The notes below the pieces were generated by a model that had not been told where the DNA came from, did not search any database, and was given only the letters and a program-made list of their open reading frames with translations. Below, piece after piece: positions 22,916 to 31,240 of a stretch of 64,000 bases of DNA. Position 1 is the stretch's first letter. Every line of letters begins with the position of its first letter. The DNA is from Bacteroidales bacterium (GTDB lineage: Bacteria; Bacteroidota; Bacteroidia; Bacteroidales; Rikenellaceae). A program made the position numbers and the translations under genes. The stretch lies in the NCBI GenBank assembly GCA_949419965.1, contig CASPAC010000004.1:15574-79573 (forward strand). The letters run 5' to 3'.

Positions 22916-25174
22916 ATGGAGCGCTACGCCGACATCGTGCTGCCTTTGGCGCAGCCGGCCTATACCTTCGCTGTGCCGGAGGGGATGGCGTTGGCGGCGG
23001 GTTGCGCCGTTGCGGTGCAGTTCGGCCCGCGCAGGTTCTATGCGGGCATCGTGTGGCGCGTGCACGACCGGCGGCCCGACTTCAAGCGGATCAAGTCCGT
23101 GGAGCGGGTGCTCTACGACCGGCCCCTCCTCTCGGCCGGTCAGATCGCTTTGTGGGAGTGGATCGCTTCTTATTACATGTGTTCGCTCGGCGAGGTCATG
23201 CGTGCTGCGTTGCCCGCTTTGATGAAGCCTTCGGCCGACAGCGCCGAGTTGCTGGCCCAGGAGGAGTTTCGGCCCCGTACGGAGCGTTATGTGTCGCTGG
23301 CGCCGCAGTTGTACGACGAAAATCGTTTGCACGAGACGTTCGAGACCTTGGAGCGTCGGGCGCCCAAACAGTACGGGGCGCTGCTCGAAATCGCGTCGGC
23401 CGGTTCCGGCGGCGGACTTCCGCCCGGCGAGGTGCCGCGGCGGTTGTTGCAGGCCGATCTGACGGTGTTGCATGCGCTGGAGCGCAAAGGATACCTCCGC
23501 ATCGTCGAGCACGAACGTACCGTCGAGCGGGCCGCTCCCGTTTTCCGGCTGCCCGAGTTGACCGGCCACCAGCAGGCGGCGTTCGATGAGTTGCGCCGGC
23601 AATTCGAGACCGGAACACGAACCGCCTTGTTGCATGGGGTCACTTCGTCGGGCAAGACCGAAATCTACATCCATCTTATAGCCGATGTGTTGGCGCAGGG
23701 CGGCGACGTGTTGTTGCTGGTGCCCGAAATCGCCCTTACGGCCCAGCTCGTCGAGCGCATGGAGCGCATCTTCGGCAGCCGGGTAACGGCCTACCATTCG
23801 CGCCTGACCGACCGGCAGCGGTCGGAAACCTACTTGCGGCTCAACGCTTCGCAGGGGGGCGAGTTCGTGGTGGGGGTGCGGTCGTCGATATTTCTGCCGC
23901 TCGGACGTCTTCGGTTGATTATCGTCGACGAGGAGCACGACGCCAGTTACAAGCAGGCCGAGCCGGCGCCGCGCTATAACGCCCGCGACTGCGCCGTGGT
24001 AATGGCCGGGCTGTTCGGCGGGCGGACGCTGCTGGGCAGCGCCACGCCTTCGCTCGAAACATGGCTCAACGCCGCTGGAGGCAAATATGGCCGTGCGTCG
24101 CTCACGGAGCGTTACGGCGAGGCCCGGATGCCCGAAATTCTGGTCTCCGATACGTTGCGGGCGGCCCGCCGCGGCGAGCGGCACGCCCACTTCAACAAAT
24201 TGCTTCTGGATAAGATCGGCGAACGTCTCGATCGGGGCGAGCAGACGATGTTGTTCCAGAACCGGCGCGGTTTTTCGCCCTATGTCGAGTGCACGGAGTG
24301 CGGATGGACGGCCCGCTGTCCCGACTGCAACGTCACGCTGACCTACCACAAGGCCGGCGGGCGTCTGGTCTGCCACTATTGCGGCCATGCCGAGCCGGTG
24401 CCTGCGAAGTGTCCTTCGTGCAGGGTGACCGACGTCGTGCCGATGGGTTTCGGCACCGAGAAGATCGAGGAGGAGATCGTCCGTCTCTTTCCCGAGGCCC
24501 GCGTGGTGCGTCTCGATCGCGATACGGTAACTTCGCAGCGGGCGTTCAACGCCATAGTCGCCGGGTTCGCGCGCCACGAAGCCGATATTTTGGTCGGCAC
24601 GCAGATGATAACCAAGGGGTTCGATTTCGAGGGCGTGTCGCTGGTCGGGATTCTCAATGCTGACAACCTGCTGAATAACCCCGACTTCCGGGCCGGCGAA
24701 CGGGCTTTCCAGTTGATGATGCAGGTCGCCGGGCGCGCCGGGCGCCGGGCGCAGGGGGGCGAGGTGGTCATTCAGACCGCCGAGCCGGGACACCCCGTGA
24801 TCCGGCAGGTGGCGGCGGGCGATTTCGAGGGCATGGCCCGGGCGCAGCTGGCCGACCGCGAAGCCTTCTTCTATCCGCCTTATGCCCGCCTTACGTCGCT
24901 GACGCTGCGCCATCGCGATCCGCAGTTGCTGCGGCGCGGTGCTGCGGAGCTGGCATCCCGGTTGCGCACCCGCTTCGGGCGGCGGTTGCTGGGGCCGACG
25001 CCTCCTCCCGTCGACCGCATCCGGGGCGAGTATCTCGTGGGGCTGCTGCTCAAGATTGAGAGCGGCGCCTCGTCGCTGCGGGCGCGCGGACTGTTGACCG
25101 AGGTGTTGCAGGCGTTCGCCCGGCATCCTGAGTTCCGAACCATAGTCGTGGTGCCCGATGTCGATCCTCAGTGA
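22916..25174 (+). CDS. priA: Primosomal replication protein N', PriA helicase
   Basis: The 752-residue protein restarts stalled replication forks by loading DnaB. The N-terminal DNA-binding domain (LPLAQPAYTFAVPEG onward) is followed by Walker A in HGVTSSGKTE (about residue 240), the DEEH box in IVDEEHDASYKQ (about 338), and the zinc-binding cysteines C-TEC, C-PDC, C-HYC and C-PSC (about 457-505). The helicase motif GTQMITKGFDFEGVSLVG and QVAGRAGRRAQGG come later. All key residues are present. The start directly abuts the YitT stop, and the end overlaps the comF-like gene by 17 bases. Confidence 0.97.
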   Translation: MERYADIVLPLAQPAYTFAVPEGMALAAGCAVAVQFGPRRFYAGIVWRVHDRRPDFKRIKSVERVLYDRPLLSAGQIALWEWIASYYMCSLGEVMRAALPALMKPSADSAELLAQEEFRPRTERYVSLAPQLYDENRLHETFETLERRAPKQYGALLEIASAGSGGGLPPGEVPRRLLQADLTVLHALERKGYLRIVEHERTVERAAPVFRLPELTGHQQAAFDELRRQFETGTRTALLHGVTSSGKTEIYIHLIADVLAQGGDVLLLVPEIALTAQLVERMERIFGSRVTAYHSRLTDRQRSETYLRLNASQGGEFVVGVRSSIFLPLGRLRLIIVDEEHDASYKQAEPAPRYNARDCAVVMAGLFGGRTLLGSATPSLETWLNAAGGKYGRASLTERYGEARMPEILVSDTLRAARRGERHAHFNKLLLDKIGERLDRGEQTMLFQNRRGFSPYVECTECGWTARCPDCNVTLTYHKAGGRLVCHYCGHAEPVPAKCPSCRVTDVVPMGFGTEKIEEEIVRLFPEARVVRLDRDTVTSQRAFNAIVAGFARHEADILVGTQMITKGFDFEGVSLVGILNADNLLNNPDFRAGERAFQLMMQVAGRAGRRAQGGEVVIQTAEPGHPVIRQVAAGDFEGMARAQLADREAFFYPPYARLTSLTLRHRDPQLLRRGAAELASRLRTRFGRRLLGPTPPPVDRIRGEYLVGLLLKIESGASSLRARGLLTEVLQAFARHPEFRTIVVVPDVDPQ

Positions 25175-25880
25175 GTGGGCCGGCGATCTGGCGGCGCTCT
25201 TCTTTCCGCCGGTGTGCCCTGTGTGCGGCGGGCCGCTGGTCCGGGGCGAGCATGCCGTCTGCACGTTGTGCCGCGCGACCGCCCCGTTGACCGGATTCTG
25301 GGCCGAAGCCGACAATCCGGTGCTGCGCAAGTTCTGGGGTCGGGTGCCCGTGGTGCGCGCTTCGGGATTTCTGTTTTATGTGCATGGCAGCGGCTGGCGC
25401 CGGGCGATCCATGCTTTCAAGTATCGCGGTGCGTGGCGTCTGGCCCGTGCTTTGGGCGAGTGGTACGGCGCCTCCTTGTGCGGGAGCGGCCTCTATGGCG
25501 ATGTCGACGTGGTGGTGCCCTTGCCGCTTCATCCGTTCAAGCGGATGTCGCGCGGCTACAACCAGGCGGAGTATATCGCCGAGGGGATCGCCGTGCAACT
25601 GGGTGTCGGGGTCGACCGGCGCAGTGTGCGCCGCAGCCGCAACACCGCCTCGCAGGCGCTCAAGCCTCGCCGCGAACGGGCGGACAACGTGGAAAACGCC
25701 TTTGCGGTGCGACACCCCGGGCGGTTGGCCGGCAAGCATGTGTTGCTGGTCGACGACGTGATGACCACGGGTTCCACCTTGATCGCCTGCATCGAAGCCG
25801 TGGTGCATGCCGTGCCCGATTGCCGGGTAAGCGTGGCGGCGCTCGCCGTATCGCGCCACGAATTGGGCGTGAAAGAGTGA
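25158..25880 (+). CDS. ComF family phosphoribosyltransferase-like protein
   Basis: The 240-residue protein has an N-terminal zinc-finger-like pair (CPVCGG and CTLC, about residues 16-35) and a C-terminal phosphoribosyltransferase-type fold with KRMSRGYNQAEYIA, RSRNTASQALKPRRERADNV and the PRPP motif VLLVDDVMTTGSTL. ComF homologues take part in DNA uptake in competent bacteria; in Bacteroidota the role is not proven, though linkage to priA points to DNA processing. Overlap of 17 bases with priA suggests translational coupling. Confidence 0.9.
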   Translation: MSILSEWAGDLAALFFPPVCPVCGGPLVRGEHAVCTLCRATAPLTGFWAEADNPVLRKFWGRVPVVRASGFLFYVHGSGWRRAIHAFKYRGAWRLARALGEWYGASLCGSGLYGDVDVVVPLPLHPFKRMSRGYNQAEYIAEGIAVQLGVGVDRRSVRRSRNTASQALKPRRERADNVENAFAVRHPGRLAGKHVLLVDDVMTTGSTLIACIEAVVHAVPDCRVSVAALAVSRHELGVKE

Positions 25881-25935
25881 AAAACACTTATTTTCCGGAG
25901 AAGACGCCGAAAAAGGGGGAAGCCGCGGATGCTTG

Positions 25936-25944
25936 CCCCCCCCC
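25936..25944. repeat. Nine-C run in the intergenic region after the comF-like gene
   Basis: Nine C residues form part of the right arm of an imperfect hairpin: GGGGGAAGC (25915-25923) can pair with GCTTGCCCCC. It lies between two convergent genes and probably belongs to a terminator. Confidence 0.7.
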
Positions 25945-25959
25945 TGAACTTGTCTGTTT

Positions 25960-26454
25960 TTATCTTGCACTTATTCGTCCGCGAAATTCGCAGAGGCAGG
26001 TCTGTCCTCGTTCGTGGGTCATCCGCACGGAGCAGCGGTCGCTGCCGGTATATACCGTCACGAGCAGCTTGTACGTTGCTTTCGGGTTGGTTTCGTTGGC
26101 GATGCTCACGGTGAATTGCAGGTCGCCGTTCTTCCGGATTGCAGGAGCGCTTCGGTCGAGTACCTTATAGTCGTTTCTCAAATCGCCCAATTTGCGGAAC
26201 GGCCGCTCGCGGAAGACCTCCGGCGACAACTGGAGCACGGCACCCGTTTGCGTGGTGCAGAAATAGCTGTCGTTCACGTCGAGGCTTTTGCCTTCGGGGC
26301 TGTGGATCTTGTCGATGTCGATGCGGTAATGCCCGGCTTCGACCGCATGCGTCAAGACCTCGGCGGCAGCCGTGTCGGATCGGGCTTGGACGTGCTGCTG
26401 TGCGGCGCATCCGACGGACAACAACATGGCGGAAACGAAAAGGCAGGATTTCAT
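25960..26454 (-). CDS. DUF4251-like lipoprotein
   Basis: ATG at 26454 gives a lipoprotein signal (MKSCLFVSAMLLSVGC); the frame upstream runs through the AT-rich region and is not preferred. The 164-residue product has the general DUF4251 pattern: YRIDIDKIHSPEGKSL, then a beta-strand stretch ending in LQLSP, and FTVSIANETNPKATYKLLVTVYTGSDRCSVRM, ending CEFRGRI. DUF4251 is a Bacteroidota family of exported proteins without known function. The match is by pattern and is less certain than most calls here. It is the only gene on this strand between priA and dnaB. Confidence 0.65.
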   Translation of the reverse strand: MKSCLFVSAMLLSVGCAAQQHVQARSDTAAAEVLTHAVEAGHYRIDIDKIHSPEGKSLDVNDSYFCTTQTGAVLQLSPEVFRERPFRKLGDLRNDYKVLDRSAPAIRKNGDLQFTVSIANETNPKATYKLLVTVYTGSDRCSVRMTHERGQTCLCEFRGRISAR

Positions 26455-26695
26455 ATAAAAAATCATAGGATTAATTTTAATATGTACAGAAAGCATCTCA
26501 TTGACATTGCATTCGCAATAGTCGTCTTGGTTGTGGCAACTATGAAAAATAGACAATAAAGCAATTCTTTTTCATATCATCTATTCTTAAGTTTAGTTAT
26601 TGCAATATAATGAAATAATTTATATGTAAAAATATTTTTTTACTTTTTTGGCAAGCAATATCTAAAACATGTTTTTTGTTTTTATCGACTACTTT
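26455..26695. other. AT-rich intergenic island upstream of dnaB
   Basis: About 26455-26695 is far richer in A and T than the rest of the window, with runs of T, A-tracts and no open frame with gene character. It separates the divergent DUF4251-like gene and dnaB. I see no DnaA box of the TTATNCACA type and no tandem repeats. It most likely holds the promoter region of the minus-strand gene and an upstream AT element of the dnaB promoter. Confidence 0.6.
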
Positions 26696-26726
26696 TTTGA
26701 TATGTCCGCCCGAATCGCTATTTTTG
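26696..26726 (+). promoter_or_regulatory. Promoter for dnaB
   Basis: TTTG at 26696-26699, a 19-base spacer and TATTTTTG at 26719-26726 match the Bacteroidota consensus exactly. It leaves a leader of roughly 90 bases before the dnaB ATG. Confidence 0.82.
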
Positions 26727-26822
26727 AACCCTTGAAAGCGTGGTTTTTCGACCAGCCGCAATGCGATGCCGGATCGGTTCGGATTTCGCCGGCACGAAAA
26801 GCCTCCATATGAACCCAACCCA

Positions 26823-28379
26823 ATGGCTAAGGATTTCACCCCTTCGCGGCGCAATAGCGAAGCGTATGATGCGCTGACCGAGACGGTCGGCAGCGTGCCC
26901 CCGCAGGCGGTCGAGCTGGAGGAGGCGGTATTGGGCGCCCTGATGCTCGAAAAGGACAGCATCATCGCCGTGCAGGAGTTCGTCACTCCCGAGTCGTTCT
27001 ATACCGAGGAGCACCGCTCGATCTACAAGGCGATCGAGGAGTTGTCGATGGAGCTGAAGCCCATCGACCTCTACACCGTGACCGAGCGGCTGAAGGTCAA
27101 GAAGGAGTTGAAGAAGGTCGGCGGCGCTTCCTATCTGGCGCAGCTGACCCAGAAGGTCGGTTCGGCGGCCAATGTCGAGTTCCACGCCAAGATCATCGCC
27201 CAGAAATACGTGCAGCGCGAGCTGATCCGGTCGGCCACCGAGATACAGAAGCGTTCCTACGACGAGTCGACCGACGTCACGGAGTTGATCGGTTTCGCCG
27301 AGGGCGAGATTTTCAAGGTCTCCGAGGGGCACGTCAAGCGTTCGGTGCAGTCGTCCAAGGACATCCTGGCCCGGGCGTTGATGCAGATCGAGGAGGCGTC
27401 CAAGAACACCAGCGCCTTCAACGGCGTGCCGTCGGGTTTCATGGCCATCGACCGCGTGACGTTGGGTTGGCAGTTGTCCGACCTGATTATCATCGCCGCC
27501 CGCCCGTCGATGGGTAAAACGGCGTTCGTCCTCTCGATGGCCCGCAACATGGCCGTCGATCACGAGGCCGGCGTGGCGTTCTTCTCGCTGGAAATGTCTT
27601 CCGTGCAGTTGATGATGCGTCTGATCATCGCCGAAACCGGTTTGAGCGGCAACGACGTGAAGTCGGGCCGCCTGACGCCCGAGCAGTGGCGCCACCTCGA
27701 ATCGGCGACCAAACCGCTGGGTGCCGCGCCGCTCTTCATCGACGATACGCCGGCTCTTTCGGTCTTCGAGTTCCGCTCCAAGGCGCGGCGTCTGAAGATA
27801 CACAACGACATCAAGATCATCATCATCGACTACCTCCAGCTCATGACCGGCAACCAGGATTCGAAAGGCAACCGCGAGCAGGAGGTGGCTTTCATTTCGC
27901 GTACGCTCAAGGCCATCGCCAAGGAGCTGAACGTGCCGATCATCGCGCTTTCGCAGTTGAGCCGCGCCACCGAAATGCGCGGCGGCTCGAAGCGCCCGCA
28001 GCTTTCCGATCTGCGCGAGTCGGGCGCCATCGAGCAGGACGCCGATATCGTGGCGTTCATCCACCGCCCCGAATACTACGGCATCAACCAGGACGAAAAC
28101 GGCATGCCGACGGCCGGTCTGGCCGAGATCATCATAGCCAAGCACCGTAACGGCGCCGTGTGCGACGTCAACCTGCGCTTCCTCAAGGAGCAGGCCCGCT
28201 TCGCCGACATGGACGACACGTTGCTGCCGCCTTCGCAGGCGCTCGACAGCCAGCAGGCTTACGACGACTATGCCAGCGGATTGAACGGCAGCCTGGTGTC
28301 GGACGGCCTGGCCTCGGCTTCGGGCGGCGGAGAGTTCGACTTGACCCCGCCGTCGTTGAGCGACGAGGTGCCTTTTTAA
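26823..28379 (+). CDS. dnaB: Replicative DNA helicase DnaB
   Basis: The 518-residue protein unwinds DNA at the replication fork as a hexamer. ATG at 26823 (MAKDFTPSRRNSEAY) was taken over an earlier in-frame start at 26766 because the family begins near here. The N-terminal domain starts at PPQAVELEEAVLGALML. The RecA-like domain has Walker A ARPSMGKTAF (about residue 227), Walker B IIIIDYLQLMTG and the motif ALSQLSRATEMRGGSKRPQLSDLRESGAIEQDAD. A low-complexity Ser/Gly/Asp tail of about 50 residues follows. No intein is present. Confidence 0.97.
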   Translation: MAKDFTPSRRNSEAYDALTETVGSVPPQAVELEEAVLGALMLEKDSIIAVQEFVTPESFYTEEHRSIYKAIEELSMELKPIDLYTVTERLKVKKELKKVGGASYLAQLTQKVGSAANVEFHAKIIAQKYVQRELIRSATEIQKRSYDESTDVTELIGFAEGEIFKVSEGHVKRSVQSSKDILARALMQIEEASKNTSAFNGVPSGFMAIDRVTLGWQLSDLIIIAARPSMGKTAFVLSMARNMAVDHEAGVAFFSLEMSSVQLMMRLIIAETGLSGNDVKSGRLTPEQWRHLESATKPLGAAPLFIDDTPALSVFEFRSKARRLKIHNDIKIIIIDYLQLMTGNQDSKGNREQEVAFISRTLKAIAKELNVPIIALSQLSRATEMRGGSKRPQLSDLRESGAIEQDADIVAFIHRPEYYGINQDENGMPTAGLAEIIIAKHRNGAVCDVNLRFLKEQARFADMDDTLLPPSQALDSQQAYDDYASGLNGSLVSDGLASASGGGEFDLTPPSLSDEVPF

Positions 28380-28400
28380 CCTTTATCCGCACTCCGTACG

Positions 28401-29939
28401 ATGTTCGTAAAGACTTTCGCAGGTGCAGTCGTCGGGATCGACGCCGTGACGGTGACCGTCGAGGTCAACATCGCCGGCGGCGGATTGGGGTTGTATTTGG
28501 TCGGGTTGCCCGACAATGCCGTCAAGGAGAGCGAGCAGCGCATCCGCGCCGCGTTCGAGAACTCCGGCGAGCGGATGTCGGGCCGCAAGGTGGTCGTCAA
28601 CCTGGCGCCGGCCGATCTGCGCAAGGAGGGTGCGGCGTTCGATCTGCCCATCGCCGTCGGGATTCTGGCTGCCATGGGGCGCGTCGACGCGGCTGCGGTG
28701 GCCGATACCTTGTTCGCCGGCGAATTGTCGCTCGACGGCACGGTCAAGTCCGTGCGGGGCGTTCTGCCGATGGCCGTGCAGGCTCGCCGCGACGGTGTGC
28801 GGCGGTTGGTCATTCCTGCGGCCAATGCCGCCGAGGCGGCTGTGGTCGGGGGTGTCGAGGTGGTCGGCGTGGCGAACTTGCGGGAAACGGTCGCATGGCT
28901 CAACGGGGAGACGGAACTTGCCCCGGCCGTGGCGGCGGAGTGCGAAGCGGCGGCATCCGTGTCGGGCCGCTACGATGAGGATTTCGCCGATGTCAAGGGT
29001 CAGACGCATGTCAAGCGTGCGTTGGAGATTGCGGCGGCCGGCGGACACAACGTGCTGATGATCGGATCGCCCGGTTCGGGCAAGACGATGCTGGCGCGGC
29101 GCATGCCGACGATTCTGCCGCCTCTGACGCCCGACGAGGCGTTGGAGACGACCAAGATCCATTCCGTGGCAGGGTTGTCGCGGATCGCGGGGTTGATGAC
29201 CCGGCGGCCGTTCCGGGCGCCGCATCATACGATTTCGCAGGTGGCCCTCATCGGTGGCGGGCAGTCGCCCCATCCGGGCGAGGTGTCGTTGTCGCATAAC
29301 GGCGTGTTGTTTCTCGACGAACTGCCCGAGTTCGGCCGCAGCGCTCTGGAGGTGTTGCGCCAGCCGCTCGAAGAGAAAAGCATTACCGTGGCGCGGGCGC
29401 GTTATCGGGTGCAGTATCCGGCCAACTTCACGTTGATCGCCGCCATGAACCCTTGCCCGTGCGGATACTACAACCATCCGACCAAGGAGTGTACGTGTTC
29501 GCCGGGGAGCGTGCACCGTTACATGGGGCGGATTTCGGGGCCTTTGATGGATCGCATCGACATGCACATCGAGGTGACGCCCGTGGCGCCGGCCGATCTG
29601 GCCGATGCGGCGCCGGGCGAGCCGAGCGCTGCGATCCGCCAACGGGTGTGCCGGGCGCGGGAGGTGCAGATGAAACGTTTTAGCAATTGTGCCGGAGTGC
29701 ATACGAATGCGATGATGAATGCGGCGATGCTGCGTGAGCATTGCCGGCTCGATGCTGCTTCGGCAGCGTTGTTGGAGCAGGCCATGACCCGGCTGTCGCT
29801 CTCGGCGCGGGCTTACGACCGGATTCTGAAGGTGGCCCGTACGATCGCCGACCTGGCCGGGCGCGCACGGATCGAAGCGGCCGACGTGGCCGAGGCGATC
29901 AACTACCGATCGCTCGACAGAGAGAGTTGGGGACGATAG
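28401..29939 (+). CDS. YifB/ComM-type Mg-chelatase-like AAA ATPase
   Basis: The 512-residue protein has the YifB order: an N-terminal Lon-protease-like domain (MFVKTFAGAVVGIDA, later NLAPADLRKEGAAFDLPIA), a AAA core with Walker A IGSPGSGKTMLARRMP (about residue 222) and Walker B VLFLDELPEF, the chelatase-specific AMNPCPCGY with cysteines, and the C-terminal domain. ComM homologues are hexameric helicases that drive branch migration during natural transformation. The stop is followed directly by the start of a 59-residue open frame. Confidence 0.94.
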   Translation: MFVKTFAGAVVGIDAVTVTVEVNIAGGGLGLYLVGLPDNAVKESEQRIRAAFENSGERMSGRKVVVNLAPADLRKEGAAFDLPIAVGILAAMGRVDAAAVADTLFAGELSLDGTVKSVRGVLPMAVQARRDGVRRLVIPAANAAEAAVVGGVEVVGVANLRETVAWLNGETELAPAVAAECEAAASVSGRYDEDFADVKGQTHVKRALEIAAAGGHNVLMIGSPGSGKTMLARRMPTILPPLTPDEALETTKIHSVAGLSRIAGLMTRRPFRAPHHTISQVALIGGGQSPHPGEVSLSHNGVLFLDELPEFGRSALEVLRQPLEEKSITVARARYRVQYPANFTLIAAMNPCPCGYYNHPTKECTCSPGSVHRYMGRISGPLMDRIDMHIEVTPVAPADLADAAPGEPSAAIRQRVCRAREVQMKRFSNCAGVHTNAMMNAAMLREHCRLDAASAALLEQAMTRLSLSARAYDRILKVARTIADLAGRARIEAADVAEAINYRSLDRESWGR

Positions 29940-30119
29940 ATGGAGAATCGGAAGATGAAGCAGAAACTATATAATATTTGGGTGCAGGTCGGCGGGATGG
30001 TGCGCGTGTGGGTGCGCGAGCGCTTGGCGCGGGTAAAACTTTTTCTCGACCTGGCGTTCGGCAAGAAGCCCAAGTTTTTGGGCGAACGGATCGAAATAGA
30101 AACCGATAATATAATATGA
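29940..30119 (+). CDS. Small basic protein, 59 residues, between yifB and murG
   Basis: The start ATG follows the yifB stop without a gap, and the stop is eight bases before murG. The product starts MENRKMKQKLYNIWVQVGG, continues with MVRVWVRERLARVKLFLDLAFGKK and ends in ERIEIETDNII. Residues 6-42 could form a basic amphipathic helix with several tryptophans and valines, suited to lie on a membrane. I know no family for it. The filled space and third-position G/C in the middle support a real gene; a start at residue 6 (29955) is possible. Confidence 0.6.
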   Translation: MENRKMKQKLYNIWVQVGGMVRVWVRERLARVKLFLDLAFGKKPKFLGERIEIETDNII

Positions 30120-30127
30120 AGTAAATC

Positions 30128-31240
30128 ATGAGTCAGCCGAAACATATCATTCTTTCGGGCGGCGGCACGGGCGGCCATATCTATCCCGCCGTGGCGGTCG
30201 CCGAGGCTTTGAAGCGCCGTTTGGGCGAGGCCGTGGAGTTGCTTTTCGTGGGTGCCGAGGGCAAGATGGAGATGGAGAAGGTGCCCGCGCTGGGCTACCG
30301 CATCGTCGGGCTGCCTATTGCGGGGTTGCAGCGGCGCCTGGAGTGGCGCAACCTGCTGGTGCCTTTCAAGGTGTGGCGAAGTCTCCGCAAGGCCCGCAGG
30401 ACGATCCGCGACTTCGGCGCCGATGCGGTGGTGGGTTTCGGCGGGTATGCCAGCGCTCCGGTGCTGTGGGCCGCCCAGCGCATGGGCGTGCCGACGCTCA
30501 TCCAGGAGCAGAATTCCTATGCCGGCGTGACCAACAAGATATTGGCCAAGGGCGCCCGGCGCATCTGTACGGCCTACGACGGGATGGAGCGTTTTTTCCC
30601 CGCCGGCAAGATCGTGTTGACCGGCAATCCCCTGCGCGGCCGTTTCTCCAAGCAGGGCGCCGACCGGGCCGAGGCGTTGCAGCACTATGGCCTGACGTCC
30701 GGCAAGCCGGTCGTGCTGGTGGTCGGCGGATCGCTCGGCACGCGGTCGCTCAACGAAATGATGAAAGCATGGATTCTGTCGCTCGGCAGTGCTGAAGTTC
30801 CGGTGCAAGTGATTTGGCAGACAGGTAAATATTACGAGCGCGAGATGCGCGACTTCCTTGCGGCCCACCCGACGCCGGGAATCTGGCAGGGGGCCTTCAT
30901 CGAGCGGATGGACTTGGCCTATGCTGCGGCCGATCTGGTAATTTCGCGCAGCGGCGCCGGCACGGTGTCGGAGTTGTGCCTGGTGGCCAAACCGGTATTG
31001 TTCGTTCCCTCGCCCAACGTGGCGGAGGATCACCAGACCATGAATGCCCGGGCTTTGGAACAGCAGGGGGCCGCCGTGCTCGTGCCCGATGCCGTGTGCC
31101 GCACCGAGGCGATGCCGCGGGCGCTGGAGCTGCTCGCCGACAAGGAGGCGTTGCGGCGCATGAGCGAAAACCTCGAACGTTTGGCCAAGCCCCGTGCGGC
31201 GGAGGATATTGTGGATGAAATCATCGAATTGCTGAAGTGA
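30128..31240 (+). CDS. murG: UDP-GlcNAc transferase for lipid II synthesis, MurG
   Basis: The 370-residue protein adds N-acetylglucosamine from UDP-GlcNAc to lipid I on the inner face of the membrane to form lipid II. The glycine-rich loop LSGGGTGGHIYPAVAVAEAL (residues 9-28) binds the lipid I side, and the donor loop SRSGAGTVSELCLVAKP (about 275-291) is typical of GT28. The segment AGVTNKILAKGARRI is conserved. The end overlaps the murC ATG by one base (TGATG), which points to translational coupling. Confidence 0.97.
   Translation: MSQPKHIILSGGGTGGHIYPAVAVAEALKRRLGEAVELLFVGAEGKMEMEKVPALGYRIVGLPIAGLQRRLEWRNLLVPFKVWRSLRKARRTIRDFGADAVVGFGGYASAPVLWAAQRMGVPTLIQEQNSYAGVTNKILAKGARRICTAYDGMERFFPAGKIVLTGNPLRGRFSKQGADRAEALQHYGLTSGKPVVLVVGGSLGTRSLNEMMKAWILSLGSAEVPVQVIWQTGKYYEREMRDFLAAHPTPGIWQGAFIERMDLAYAAADLVISRSGAGTVSELCLVAKPVLFVPSPNVAEDHQTMNARALEQQGAAVLVPDAVCRTEAMPRALELLADKEALRRMSENLERLAKPRAAEDIVDEIIELLK

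Noticed and set aside
22031..25330. Very long open frame on the minus strand (about 1100 codons) opposite the YitT-like gene and priA
   Set aside because: It is antisense to clear genes and its product is low-complexity, rich in Arg, His, Gln and Asp. It results from high GC at third codon positions. The same holds for long antisense frames at 6966-9356, 49785-52322 and 45943-47088.
26455..26726. Replication origin at the AT-rich region by dnaB
   Set aside because: No DnaA box of the TTATNCACA type or AT-rich repeats in an origin layout were seen, and dnaA is not near. A normal promoter explains part of it.
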